This document shows positions 16,749-23,506 of a DNA stretch of 29,793 bases, piece after piece. The notes below the pieces were generated by a model, which was given only the letters and a program-made list of their open reading frames with translations, made no database searches and was not told where the DNA came from. Made by a program: the position numbers and the translations under genes. This stretch comes from AEGEAN-183 sp964002385 (GTDB lineage Bacteria > Pseudomonadota > Gammaproteobacteria > Magnimaribacterales > Magnimaribacteraceae): the NCBI GenBank assembly GCA_964002385.1, contig CAXFFS010000008.1, positions 1-29,793 of the forward strand, in the 5' to 3' direction. Within the stretch, counting starts at the first letter, position 1, and every line of letters starts with the position of its first letter.

Positions 16749-16824
16749 TGGTGCCCAGAGGTGGAATCGAACCACCGACACAAGGATTTTCAGTCCTTTG
16801 CTCTACCGACTGAGCTATCTGGGC
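16749..16824 (-). tRNA. tRNA-Phe (GAA)
   Basis: A complete 76-nt tRNA with encoded CCA. On the minus strand the acceptor stem is GCCCAGA/TCTGGGC, the D arm is GCTC-AGTCGGTA-GAGC, the anticodon arm is AAGGA-CTGAAAA-TCCTT with anticodon GAA, the variable loop is GTGTC, the T arm is GGTGG-TTCGATT-CCACC, and discriminator A precedes CCA. All stems pair perfectly. Its 3' half is duplicated at 15824-15870, which marks it as a probable integration target. Confidence 0.98.
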
Positions 16825-16838
16825 AAAATGTTGAGCGG

Positions 16839-16844
16839 ATTGTA
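16839..16844 (-). promoter_or_regulatory. Probable -10 box of the tRNA-Phe promoter
   Basis: On the minus strand TACAAT lies 14 nt upstream of the tRNA 5' end and is followed by the GC-rich discriminator CCGC, as in stringently controlled stable-RNA promoters. A convincing -35 box is not visible; TTCTTT at the right 17-nt spacing is weak. The same promoter could drive the dioxygenase gene downstream. Confidence 0.5.
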
Positions 16845-16871
16845 TACAAATATACAGCCTTAAAGAAGCTA

Positions 16872-17144
16872 CTATTCTTTTGGAGGAGTATAGCCTTCAG
16901 GTCTTGCGTAATCCTCTCCCGAAAGAAATAAATCCATTTGTTCACTTAACCATTTCCTTGATTCTTTATCTGTGAGGTTAATCTGGCCTTCATTAATAAG
17001 CATCTTTTGATGATTTAACCATTCTTCCCAAGCCTGTTTCGAGACATGGTCATATATTTCTTGACCTTTTGGTCCAGGGTAGGGAGGTTGATCTAAGCCG
17101 GGCAGCTCTTTTTTATATTTTCTGCAATTTACTGTTTTTGTCAT
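16872..17144 (-). CDS. yggX: Fe(2+)-trafficking protein YggX
   Basis: A 90-aa cytoplasmic protein of the YggX family. MTKTVNCRKYKKELPGLDQPPYPG carries the single conserved cysteine (C7), and the helical segment QAWEEWLNHQKMLINEGQINL is diagnostic. YggX is linked to iron handling and protection of Fe-S clusters from oxidants in enteric bacteria. Its ATG overlaps the mutY stop by 4 nt. The mutY-yggX order is the same as in E. coli, and the pairing makes sense because MutY carries a 4Fe-4S cluster. Length is typical. Confidence 0.97.
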   Translation of the reverse strand: MTKTVNCRKYKKELPGLDQPPYPGPKGQEIYDHVSKQAWEEWLNHQKMLINEGQINLTDKESRKWLSEQMDLFLSGEDYARPEGYTPPKE

Positions 17145-18175
17145 GGCTTTGTTAGTTGATTTATAGTTTTTTTAATCGGTGCTGGTAGGCCTAACGATTC
17201 TACATTCTTGTAGTCAACCCAAACAGAATTTTTATATTTTTTATTACTTTCAAGCTTTGCTAGATAAGGAATCGCTTCTAAGTTGTAGTGACTAAAACTA
17301 TGTTTAACTTTACTAAGCTTTTTTATATTCAAGCAATCTGTTTTAAATCTCCTAGATAGTTCCAATTCCAGTTCATTTTTCTTCTCAGCTTCTATAAATG
17401 CCCATAGACCACCCCAAATCCCTTTTGGTTTCCTTTTTTCTAATAATACTTCACCAGATGGGCCCTGAGGTAAAAGCCAAACTACTTTTTTAGTCGGTTT
17501 TGATTTAGGCTTAGTTTTTGAAGGCAAAACTGTCACTAGGTCTTCTTTAAGGGCTAAGCAGTCTTGGTTAAGGGGGCAAAGATTGCAAGCTGGACTGGAT
17601 TTGATGCATACGGTTGCACCCAGGTCCATTATGGCTTGTGTATAAACTTCTATCTTGTTGTCAGGCAACAGGTCTTCCGAAATCTGCCATAGTTCTTTTC
17701 TTTTTGAAGAGGTTTCAAGCTTGCCCTCAATTTTAAAATGTCTTGCCAATACTCTCTTAACATTGCCATCTAAAATAGGTGCTTTCTTGTTGAAACCCAA
17801 TGCAAGAATAGCTCCAGCAGTTGATCTGCCTATGCCAGGTAGTGCCATTAATTCATCCCTCGTACTTGGAATTTTCCCGCCGTGCTCAAGATTAATTATT
17901 TTGGCTGATTTATGAAGGTTCCTGGCTCTAGCGTAGTAACCCAGCCCCGACCAAAGGCTTAGTACCAAATCTAAGCTAGCTTCAGAGAGGCTCTTTACAT
18001 CAGGAATCTCTTTGATGAATTTTTCAAAGTAGGGAATAGCAGTGCTGACTTGAGTTTGTTGCAACATAATTTCTGAAACCCAAACCCTGTAAGGAGTCTT
18101 TCTTTTTTGCCAGGGCAAATCTTTTCTACCGTTGGTTTCATACCAATGGATTAGTCTGGTACTAAATTCTTTCAT
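17141..18175 (-). CDS. mutY: Adenine DNA glycosylase MutY
   Basis: A 344-aa base-excision-repair enzyme that removes adenine paired with 8-oxoguanine. The catalytic glutamate is E35 in SEIMLQQTQV. The helix-hairpin-helix is LPGIGRSTAGAI, followed by D136 in ILDGNVKRVLARHF. The 4Fe-4S ligands C190, C197, C200 and C206 have the exact Cys-X6-Cys-X2-Cys-X5-Cys spacing of E. coli MutY. A C-terminal Nudix-like 8-oxoG recognition domain follows from about residue 225. It is first in the mutY-yggX operon. Size is normal. Confidence 0.97.
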   Translation of the reverse strand: MKEFSTRLIHWYETNGRKDLPWQKRKTPYRVWVSEIMLQQTQVSTAIPYFEKFIKEIPDVKSLSEASLDLVLSLWSGLGYYARARNLHKSAKIINLEHGGKIPSTRDELMALPGIGRSTAGAILALGFNKKAPILDGNVKRVLARHFKIEGKLETSSKRKELWQISEDLLPDNKIEVYTQAIMDLGATVCIKSSPACNLCPLNQDCLALKEDLVTVLPSKTKPKSKPTKKVVWLLPQGPSGEVLLEKRKPKGIWGGLWAFIEAEKKNELELELSRRFKTDCLNIKKLSKVKHSFSHYNLEAIPYLAKLESNKKYKNSVWVDYKNVESLGLPAPIKKTINQLTKP

Positions 18176-18242
18176 TCAAAATAGATTTTATATGAGGTTT
18201 TTAGATAGGGTCAGCCTTATCCGTTATTTTGGAACGAAAAAT

Positions 18243-18860
18243 TTAATTTTTCATCAAGACTTTATTTTCAACTTGACCCCTTTCGTTGATTGAATAGCAA
18301 ATAGGCATTCCGGTTGGAATTTCAAGTTTAACTACTTCATCCGAATTAAGTTTATCCAATTGCATAACCAATGCGCGTAAAGAATTTCCGTGTGCGACCA
18401 CTACGATGTCTAAGTTTTCTTTTAGCAAAGGCAAAATCTTTTCTTTGAAGTAAGGCAAAACTCTTTCAGCCGTCATCTTTAAACTTTCTCCGCCCGGAGG
18501 AGCAATATCAAATGATCTTCGCCACTTGTGAACTTGGTCTTCCCCCCATTTCTTCCTTGCTTCATCTTTATTTAAGCCCGCAAGGTCTCCGTAATTTCTC
18601 TCATTTAAGGCTTTATTCTCAAAAGTTTTTAGATCTTCTTGACCCATTTGTTCAAGAATCAGTTTTCCAGTTCTTTTAGCTCTTAACAAAACTGAAGTAA
18701 ACATAATATCGAATTTATAACCAGATTCTTTCAGGGTTAAGCCTGCCTCAATGGCTTCTTTTTCTCCTTTTTCAGTCAAGCCAGGGTCCTTCCAGCCAGT
18801 AAATAGGTTTTTTTCATTCCACTTACTCTGACCGTGCCTAACAAGAACTAGAGATGTCAT
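18243..18860 (-). CDS. gpmA: 2,3-bisphosphoglycerate-dependent phosphoglycerate mutase
   Basis: A 205-aa histidine-phosphatase-superfamily enzyme interconverting 3- and 2-phosphoglycerate in glycolysis and gluconeogenesis. The phosphohistidine motif is LVRHGQSKWNE (H9), LFTGWKDPGLTEKG follows as in GpmA, LNERNYGDLAGLNKDEA is the substrate loop, and VVAHGNSLRAL holds the second histidine. It is shorter than E. coli GpmA (250 aa), like the compact bacterial form. It lies divergent from the rhodanese gene; a gpm gene beside a yibN-type rhodanese is also found in enteric bacteria, where the gpm is a different, BPG-independent enzyme. Confidence 0.93.
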   Translation of the reverse strand: MTSLVLVRHGQSKWNEKNLFTGWKDPGLTEKGEKEAIEAGLTLKESGYKFDIMFTSVLLRAKRTGKLILEQMGQEDLKTFENKALNERNYGDLAGLNKDEARKKWGEDQVHKWRRSFDIAPPGGESLKMTAERVLPYFKEKILPLLKENLDIVVVAHGNSLRALVMQLDKLNSDEVVKLEIPTGMPICYSINERGQVENKVLMKN

Positions 18861-18922
18861 TGATAATGTATTAATTTCCGAGATTAATCTTTAGAAAGAA
18901 ACTATTCTAACTCACGAACCTA

Positions 18923-18928
18923 TATAAT
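18923..18928 (+). promoter_or_regulatory. -10 box for the rhodanese gene, giving a very short leader
   Basis: A perfect TATAAT ends 11 nt before the ATG at 18940. Transcription would start around 18934-18936, leaving a leader of about 4-6 nt with no room for a ribosome binding site. The -35 region is weak. Confidence 0.5.
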
Positions 18929-18939
18929 CACGATCCAAA

Positions 18940-19353
18940 ATGAATACATTCTTTCTTTTCATTTCTCAAAACTTCATCGCAGTAACTCTGTTATTGTTAA
19001 GTCTCATAGCCTTAATTGTTTATGAGGGGAGAAAAGGGGGAAAAAAATTAAGCCCTGGTGAAGCTACAAGAAAGATTAATAAGGAAAACGCTTTGGTCGT
19101 TGATCTTAGGTCTTCTCAGGAATTTTCTTCTGGCCATATAGCCGGTTCAATAAATGTTCAAGATGACAAGTTAGAACAACATTTAATAACCAAAAGGCAT
19201 CCTAAAGAGACTCCAGTAGTTCTGGTTTGCAAAACTGGAGTCGCTTCAAAAAAATCAGGAATCTCTCTTATGAAAGCAGGTTACCTTGATATTAATGTTG
19301 TCAGTGGGGGAATGATGACCTGGGAAGGCAATGGAATGCCCCTCTCAAAATAG
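18940..19353 (+). CDS. Membrane-anchored rhodanese-domain protein (YibN-like)
   Basis: A 137-aa protein with one N-terminal transmembrane segment (about residues 7-28) and a cytoplasmic rhodanese domain. The active-site loop is LVCKTGVAS with C97 as the likely persulfide cysteine, and LVVDLRSSQEFSSGHIAGSIN is the typical first half. The arrangement matches E. coli YibN. Rhodaneses move sulfane sulfur between carriers; for this membrane-anchored type the physiological partner is unclear. It is divergent from gpmA and convergent with ntrC, whose 3' end is 6 nt away. Confidence 0.9.
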   Translation: MNTFFLFISQNFIAVTLLLLSLIALIVYEGRKGGKKLSPGEATRKINKENALVVDLRSSQEFSSGHIAGSINVQDDKLEQHLITKRHPKETPVVLVCKTGVASKKSGISLMKAGYLDINVVSGGMMTWEGNGMPLSK

Positions 19354-19359
19354 AATTTT

Positions 19360-20745
19360 TTAGGTCATACCCAAATCTTTAATTTTTCTAGTTAGGGTAT
19401 TTCTTCCCCATCCTAACAGCTTTGCTGCTTCATTCTTTTTACCCATGGTTTTGTCTAGGGCTGCTTCTATCATGGTTTTTTCAAATTCTGGTAAAGCTAA
19501 ATTCAACAACTCAGTTTCTCCCTTTTCCAAGGAGTCTTCAGCCCAAGACTTTAATATTCCTGTCCACTCTGCTTTAGACTCAGTACTTTCACTTTTCAAA
19601 TCAGCTGGCAAATCCTCTAATTTAATCTGTCTTGAAGGAGCCATAACAGTTAACCACCTACAAGCATTTTCTAATTGCCTTACGTTTCCCGGCCACGATA
19701 ATCTAGAAAAATAATCTTCAACTTCTTCAGATAAAAATTTAACCTCTTCATTCAATTCTAATGCGCTAATTTTGAGAAAGTGTTTGCTAAGAGCAGGAAT
19801 GTCAGCTCTTCTTTCACTAAGGATTGGTAAAGAAATTTTTATTACATTTAAGCGATGGAAAAGATCTTCTCTAAAAACCTTTTTTTCTACCTGCTCCTCT
19901 AGGCTTTGATGAGTAGCAGCTATTATTCGAACATCCACTGTTATCGGTTTTCTGCCCCCAACCCTATAAAATTCTCCATTAGAAAGTACTCTTAATAGTC
20001 TAGTTTGGGTTTCTAGAGGCATATCACCAATCTCATCAAGGAAAAGGGTTCCTTCATTGGCTTGTTCAAATCTGCCTATTCTTTTTTCATCTGCTCCAGT
20101 AAAAGCCCCCTTTTCATGACCAAATAACTCTGCTTCTAACAATTCTTTAGGTATGTCAGCCATATTCAGGGCTATGAAAGCTTTTTCCTTTCTGGGGCTG
20201 TGTTGAAATAAAGCTTGAGCTACTAGCTCTTTTCCTGTGCCTGTTTGTCCAACCAATAACACAGTAGAATTTGAATTAGATAATTTTCCTATGGCTCTAA
20301 AGACTTCTTGCATTGCAGGAGCTTCTCCTATTATTTCTGCCTTAGGTTTATTATCTATTTCCTCTTCCACTCCTTCATCGGGAGTAATGGCCCGTTTTAC
20401 AATTTGTATTGCCTCATCTATGTCGAACGGCTTAGGAAGGTACTCCCAGGCTCCATGTTCATAAGATTCAACTGCACTTTCTAGATCAGAGTGGGCTGTC
20501 ATTATTATGACTGGTATATCTGGTCTAATCTCTTTTACTTGGTCCAAAAGAGCTAATCCACTTGTCCCAGGCATTTTTATGTCAGTTAATATTGCCCCAG
20601 GAGACTCTTCTTCTAATTTTTTTATTACTTGATGAGCTGATTCAAATGTTTCTACCTTCAAACCGCTTTCAGAAAGTCCTTTTTCTAGAACCCACCTTAT
20701 TGATTCGTCATCATCAACTACCCAAACTAAATTCTTTTTAGGCAT
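19360..20745 (-). CDS. glnG: Nitrogen regulation response regulator NtrC
   Basis: A 461-aa sigma-54 enhancer-binding protein. The receiver domain has acidic residues D11-D13 and phosphorylation site D55 (LTDIKMPG). The AAA+ domain has Walker A GQTGTGKE, the sigma-54-contacting loop GAFTGA and FLDEIGDMP. A Fis-type helix-turn-helix closes the protein (NEAAKLLGWGRNTLTRKI). ATG at 20745 is chosen because AGGAGA lies 5 nt upstream, inside the ntrB 3' end, and the protein begins like NtrC (MPKKNLVWVVDDDE); the upstream extension is ntrB in another frame. It overlaps ntrB by 8 nt. Being a GAFTGA regulator, it implies an rpoN gene elsewhere. Confidence 0.97.
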   Translation of the reverse strand: MPKKNLVWVVDDDESIRWVLEKGLSESGLKVETFESAHQVIKKLEEESPGAILTDIKMPGTSGLALLDQVKEIRPDIPVIIMTAHSDLESAVESYEHGAWEYLPKPFDIDEAIQIVKRAITPDEGVEEEIDNKPKAEIIGEAPAMQEVFRAIGKLSNSNSTVLLVGQTGTGKELVAQALFQHSPRKEKAFIALNMADIPKELLEAELFGHEKGAFTGADEKRIGRFEQANEGTLFLDEIGDMPLETQTRLLRVLSNGEFYRVGGRKPITVDVRIIAATHQSLEEQVEKKVFREDLFHRLNVIKISLPILSERRADIPALSKHFLKISALELNEEVKFLSEEVEDYFSRLSWPGNVRQLENACRWLTVMAPSRQIKLEDLPADLKSESTESKAEWTGILKSWAEDSLEKGETELLNLALPEFEKTMIEAALDKTMGKKNEAAKLLGWGRNTLTRKIKDLGMT

Positions 20746-21838
20746 TGGCTCTCCTAAGTTCTTGATCATGGACCTGATGCTTAATAGGTATAAGAATACT
20801 AAATTCAGTTTTACCTGGTTCGCTTTTACACTTAATAATCCCATTATGTTGAGAGATAATTCCTTGTGTAATAGAAAGGCCTAAGCCTGACCCGGTAGCT
20901 TTTGAGGATATCATAGGAAAAAATATCGAATCCTTTAGATCTTTAGGTATGCCAGGTCCATTATCTGTTACCGAAATACTGCAAACAGTTTTGTGTTGAG
21001 TTTGCCCCAAGAATTCTTGGCGTAGGACTCTTGTAACAATTCTTATCTCCGGGGAAAAGACTTCTCCTTCTTCAAGAGATTCTTTTGCATTTTTAACAAG
21101 GTTTAAAACACTTTGTTCTAATAGATAAATATCTATGGAAATTTCTGGAATACTAGGATCATAGTCTTTGATCAAATCAATTCCGCTTTCACTCAAGTCT
21201 TGTTGTAATAGATCTAAAACATTTTCTAAGGGGGCATGTATATTTTGTAGTTCAAAAGAAGGTTTTTTATTTGGACCCAGAATATTATTTACCAACGAAG
21301 TAAGCCTATCAGTTTGGTTAATTATTATGTCCGTATATTCATTTAGATGTTCTTGGGGGAGCTTTTGACTCAATAGCTGAGCAGCACCCCTTATACCGCT
21401 CAAGGGGTTTTTAATCTCATGAGCAAGTCCTTTTACGAAGGCAGAGGTAACTTCTTGATTGGTTTGAGATCTGAGTCGTTCACGGATTTCGTGAGAGTAA
21501 TCCCTATTTATTATTTCAAAAATAAAACCTTCTCCAATCGACTTATCAGAAAAAGATTTGATGTGGTAATCACAAAGTAGCTTCTTCCCTCCTTTTATAA
21601 ATAAAAGAGCATCCACTTTTGCAAAATCTTTCTTATTCTCCAAACTACTTAAAAAGCTATCGAAGTCTTCTGATTCTTCAAAAAATAATTCCTTCAGATT
21701 TTTATTTTTAGAAGCTTTATGGCTGGTGTCTAATATTGATTGAGCAGAAGAATTTAAGTACTTAATCTTTAAAGAGTTATCCAACAGAAGGACCGCGGTG
21801 TTTAGTTCATCGAGGTAATTTCTAATAGATTTTTCCAT
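20738..21838 (-). CDS. glnL: Nitrogen regulation sensor kinase/phosphatase NtrB
   Basis: A 366-aa soluble histidine kinase that phosphorylates and dephosphorylates NtrC according to PII signalling. An N-terminal PAS-like domain (about 1-115) precedes the dimerisation domain with H140 in GLAHEIKNPLSGIRGAAQLL, the NtrB signature, then an N-box (NLVKNAKESL), a G1 box (VTDNGPGIP) and a G2 box (GSGLGLSI). No transmembrane segment is seen. It starts 17 nt after the hairpin terminator that ends glnII, and an AGGG precedes the ATG. Its last codons overlap the ntrC start. Confidence 0.96.
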   Translation of the reverse strand: MEKSIRNYLDELNTAVLLLDNSLKIKYLNSSAQSILDTSHKASKNKNLKELFFEESEDFDSFLSSLENKKDFAKVDALLFIKGGKKLLCDYHIKSFSDKSIGEGFIFEIINRDYSHEIRERLRSQTNQEVTSAFVKGLAHEIKNPLSGIRGAAQLLSQKLPQEHLNEYTDIIINQTDRLTSLVNNILGPNKKPSFELQNIHAPLENVLDLLQQDLSESGIDLIKDYDPSIPEISIDIYLLEQSVLNLVKNAKESLEEGEVFSPEIRIVTRVLRQEFLGQTQHKTVCSISVTDNGPGIPKDLKDSIFFPMISSKATGSGLGLSITQGIISQHNGIIKCKSEPGKTEFSILIPIKHQVHDQELRRANA

Positions 21839-21855
21839 GAACCCTTTTGGTGGGC

Positions 21856-21885
21856 AAAAAGAAGAGGCATTCCCCTCTTCTTTTT
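21856..21885 (-). terminator. Rho-independent terminator between glnII and ntrB
   Basis: AAAAAGAAGAGG (21856-21867) pairs perfectly with CCTCTTCTTTTT (21874-21885) across a 6-nt loop. On the minus strand it ends in a T-run, 50 nt after the glnII stop and 17 nt before the ntrB start. It would limit read-through from glnII into ntrBC, as the glnA-ntrBC terminator does in enteric bacteria. A second weak AT-only inverted repeat (21907-21915 with 21933-21941) overlaps the glnII stop codon. Confidence 0.85.
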
Positions 21886-21934
21886 ACTCTTTAAAGGAGC
21901 AATTCAACTTAAATTTTATATTTTCAAAAAACAT

Positions 21935-22912
21935 TTAAGTTAAAGTTCCAACTATATGCGTGATGATTTTGTATGGATCTGCATTTGAAGCAGGTCTTCT
22001 ATCTTCTAAATATCCATTCCAATCATGCTCAAGCGTAAATATTGGTATACGAATACTCGCCCCTCTATCGCTTACACCATAAGAGAATTCTGTAATATTT
22101 TGGGTTTCATGAAGGCCAGTTAGCCTCATATCATTATCAGAACCATAGGCTGCAATACCTTCTTCATGAACTTTTCCTAGTTTTTCACACAAAGATTTGA
22201 ATAAATCTTCTGAACCATTTGTTCTCATTTCTTCATTAGAAAAATTTGTGTGCATCCCAGACCCGTTCCAGTCTCCAGTTTTAGGCTTGGGGTGAAGATT
22301 GACGCAAACACCAAAGTCTTCTGCAATTTTGTGTAGTAAGTACCTACTAATCCACAGATCATCTGCAGCTTTGACACCCTTACCAAAACATTGATATTCC
22401 CACTGGCCCAAAGCTACCTCAGCATTTGTTCCTGAAAGTTCAATACCAGCATCTAGACAAGCCTCTAAGTGTGCTTCTGAAATCTCTCTTCCTTGCACAT
22501 TATTTGATCCAACACCGCAGTAATAGTCACCCTGAGGTCTTGGAGTCCCATCTTCCCAGCCCAGGGGGCTGCCATCTTTATTGGTAAAGAAGTATTCCTG
22601 CTCGAATCCAAACCACCATTCATCAGTCAATACCTTTTCGGCAGCAGATCTGGTATTTGAAGGGTGAGTTTCATGCTCGCCTGTTTCTACCTCACACATT
22701 ACAAGATAATCTGAAAACAAAGGACATTCATAAGTCTGCACTGGAAGCAATAAACAATCTGAGCTTCCACCTTCAGCTTGCTGAGTTGAAGAACCATCGA
22801 ACGACCATTCGGGAGGCAAGTCATCTCTTGTAGTTTTAATTTTACTTCTAATAGAAGGTTCTGGCTGATAACCATCAAGCCAAATATATTCATAAATTTT
22901 TATTTCTGACAT
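21935..22912 (-). CDS. glnII: Glutamine synthetase type II (GSII, eukaryote-like)
   Basis: A 325-aa ATP-dependent ammonia ligase making glutamine from glutamate. The short length and the motifs WSFDGSSTQQAEGGSSD, WFGFEQEYFF and NGSGMHTNFS are those of the compact type II enzyme found in eukaryotes, rhizobia and actinomycetes, not the roughly 470-aa GSI. The adenylylation tyrosine loop of GSI is absent, so GlnE control cannot apply. ATG at 22912 is chosen because GGAG lies 9 nt upstream; the ATG at 22927 contains that site. It heads a glnII-ntrB-ntrC cluster, taking the place glnA has in enteric bacteria. An NtrC-like operator lies upstream, so nitrogen control is likely transcriptional. Possible ancient transfer. 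Confidence 0.95.
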   Translation of the reverse strand: MSEIKIYEYIWLDGYQPEPSIRSKIKTTRDDLPPEWSFDGSSTQQAEGGSSDCLLLPVQTYECPLFSDYLVMCEVETGEHETHPSNTRSAAEKVLTDEWWFGFEQEYFFTNKDGSPLGWEDGTPRPQGDYYCGVGSNNVQGREISEAHLEACLDAGIELSGTNAEVALGQWEYQCFGKGVKAADDLWISRYLLHKIAEDFGVCVNLHPKPKTGDWNGSGMHTNFSNEEMRTNGSEDLFKSLCEKLGKVHEEGIAAYGSDNDMRLTGLHETQNITEFSYGVSDRGASIRIPIFTLEHDWNGYLEDRRPASNADPYKIITHIVGTLT

Positions 22913-22962
22913 TTTAATATTCTCCATACATGAAAATGAATTTTAATAATATCATAAAAAAA

Positions 22963-22981
22963 GCCCTAGTGAAGGGCTATA
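22963..22981 (-). terminator. Rho-independent terminator downstream of the YqiB gene
   Basis: On the minus strand AGCCC-TTCACTA-GGGCT is followed by a run of seven Ts, a compact intrinsic terminator about 50 nt after the stop of the YqiB-like gene. It closes the ubiA operon and sits in the glnII upstream region, between the NtrC-like site and the glnII start. Confidence 0.8.
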
Positions 22982-22994
22982 AATTGGAAATTAT

Positions 22995-23039
22995 AGTGCA
23001 AAATGCACTAAAAATAAGCATATGCACTATCTAAGTGCA
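22995..23039. promoter_or_regulatory. Cluster of NtrC-like binding sites upstream of glnII
   Basis: TGCACTATCTAAGTGCA (23023-23039) has the GCAC-N7-GTGC spacing of enteric NtrC sites, for example those at E. coli glnAp2. A weaker match, TGCACTAAAAATAAGCA, lies at 23004-23020, centred 19 bp (about two helical turns) away. A third palindrome, AGTGCAAAATGCACT, covers 22995-23009. The strong site is centred about 119 nt upstream of the glnII ATG, a normal distance for an enhancer, and overlaps the last codons of the YqiB gene. No canonical -24/-12 sigma-54 element (GG-N10-GC) was found between it and the gene. Confidence 0.65.
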
Positions 23040-23506
23040 TAGAATGACGTTAACATTTGAGCTAAACCTTGCTTCTTAGAAAAAACTAACCATTCAGAAA
23101 GAAACTTATTCCATTGGAATTTTTCATCTTTATGAAACATATTCTTATTAGGATATCTATTTCTAGCCCAAAATAATTGTTTCCCATTGAATTTTCTTAC
23201 TTCTGCCATTTTAAGATCATGATAAATAGCTACAATTATTTCCATGGATGTTAATTGTTTATCCGAAAATTTTGATTGTTTGATAACAAGAGTAGAGGTA
23301 TGTTTAGATTCTCTAATAAACTCCAGGGCGACTTTAGAGTTATTACTTCCTTCCGGAAGAAGATAAGAAATATCAAGATTATCTTGATAGCTTGGAATGA
23401 TTTCTTTTATCTTCATATAGTTCTTTTCATACAACAACAGAAGGCCCTTAAGATTAGTCTTTGGCTTTTTTCTTAATGTCACTCCTAAGTTATTTTGATT
23501 AGTCAT
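23027..23506 (-). CDS. DUF1249 family protein (YqiB-like)
   Basis: A 159-aa protein of the DUF1249/YqiB family. The C-terminal half, AIYHDLKMAEVRKF followed by ARNRYPNKNMFHKDEKFQWNKFLSEWL, closely follows the E. coli YqiB pattern. Function is unknown; in enteric bacteria the gene lies between nudF and cpdA, which are not here. It is the last gene of the minus-strand ubiA group and overlaps the glycosylase gene by 8 nt. The N-terminal extension is about 20 residues longer than E. coli YqiB. Its final codons contain the NtrC-like palindrome. Confidence 0.85.
   Translation of the reverse strand: MTNQNNLGVTLRKKPKTNLKGLLLLYEKNYMKIKEIIPSYQDNLDISYLLPEGSNNSKVALEFIRESKHTSTLVIKQSKFSDKQLTSMEIIVAIYHDLKMAEVRKFNGKQLFWARNRYPNKNMFHKDEKFQWNKFLSEWLVFSKKQGLAQMLTSFYALR

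Larger units (their letters stand above)
15824..16795 (-). mobile_element. Putative minimal tRNA-Phe-integrated element with a single cargo gene
   Basis: The unit between the two tRNA-Phe 3'-half copies (15824-15870 and 16749-16795) has a period of 925 bp and holds one dioxygenase-family gene. tRNA gene plus distal 3'-fragment direct repeat is the standard footprint of tyrosine-recombinase integration. No integrase, excisionase or other mobility gene is present here or elsewhere in the window, so mobility would depend on a helper in trans, or this is a remnant. The cargo is on the tRNA strand 80 nt downstream and may be read from the tRNA promoter. Partial tandem duplication of the tRNA region is the main alternative. 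Confidence 0.6.

Noticed and set aside
20746..20844. A longer NtrC N-terminus (33 more residues)
   Set aside because: The extension lies inside the ntrB coding end and is not NtrC-like. The ATG at 20745 has a good ribosome binding site and begins at the normal receiver start.
22699..22893. A 64-aa frame inside glnII
   Set aside because: It is an alternative frame of the conserved GSII N-terminus with no independent start signal.
22913..23022. A canonical sigma-54 promoter for glnII
   Set aside because: TTGC occurs once at a plausible place on the minus strand, but TT stands where the invariant GG at -25/-24 should be.
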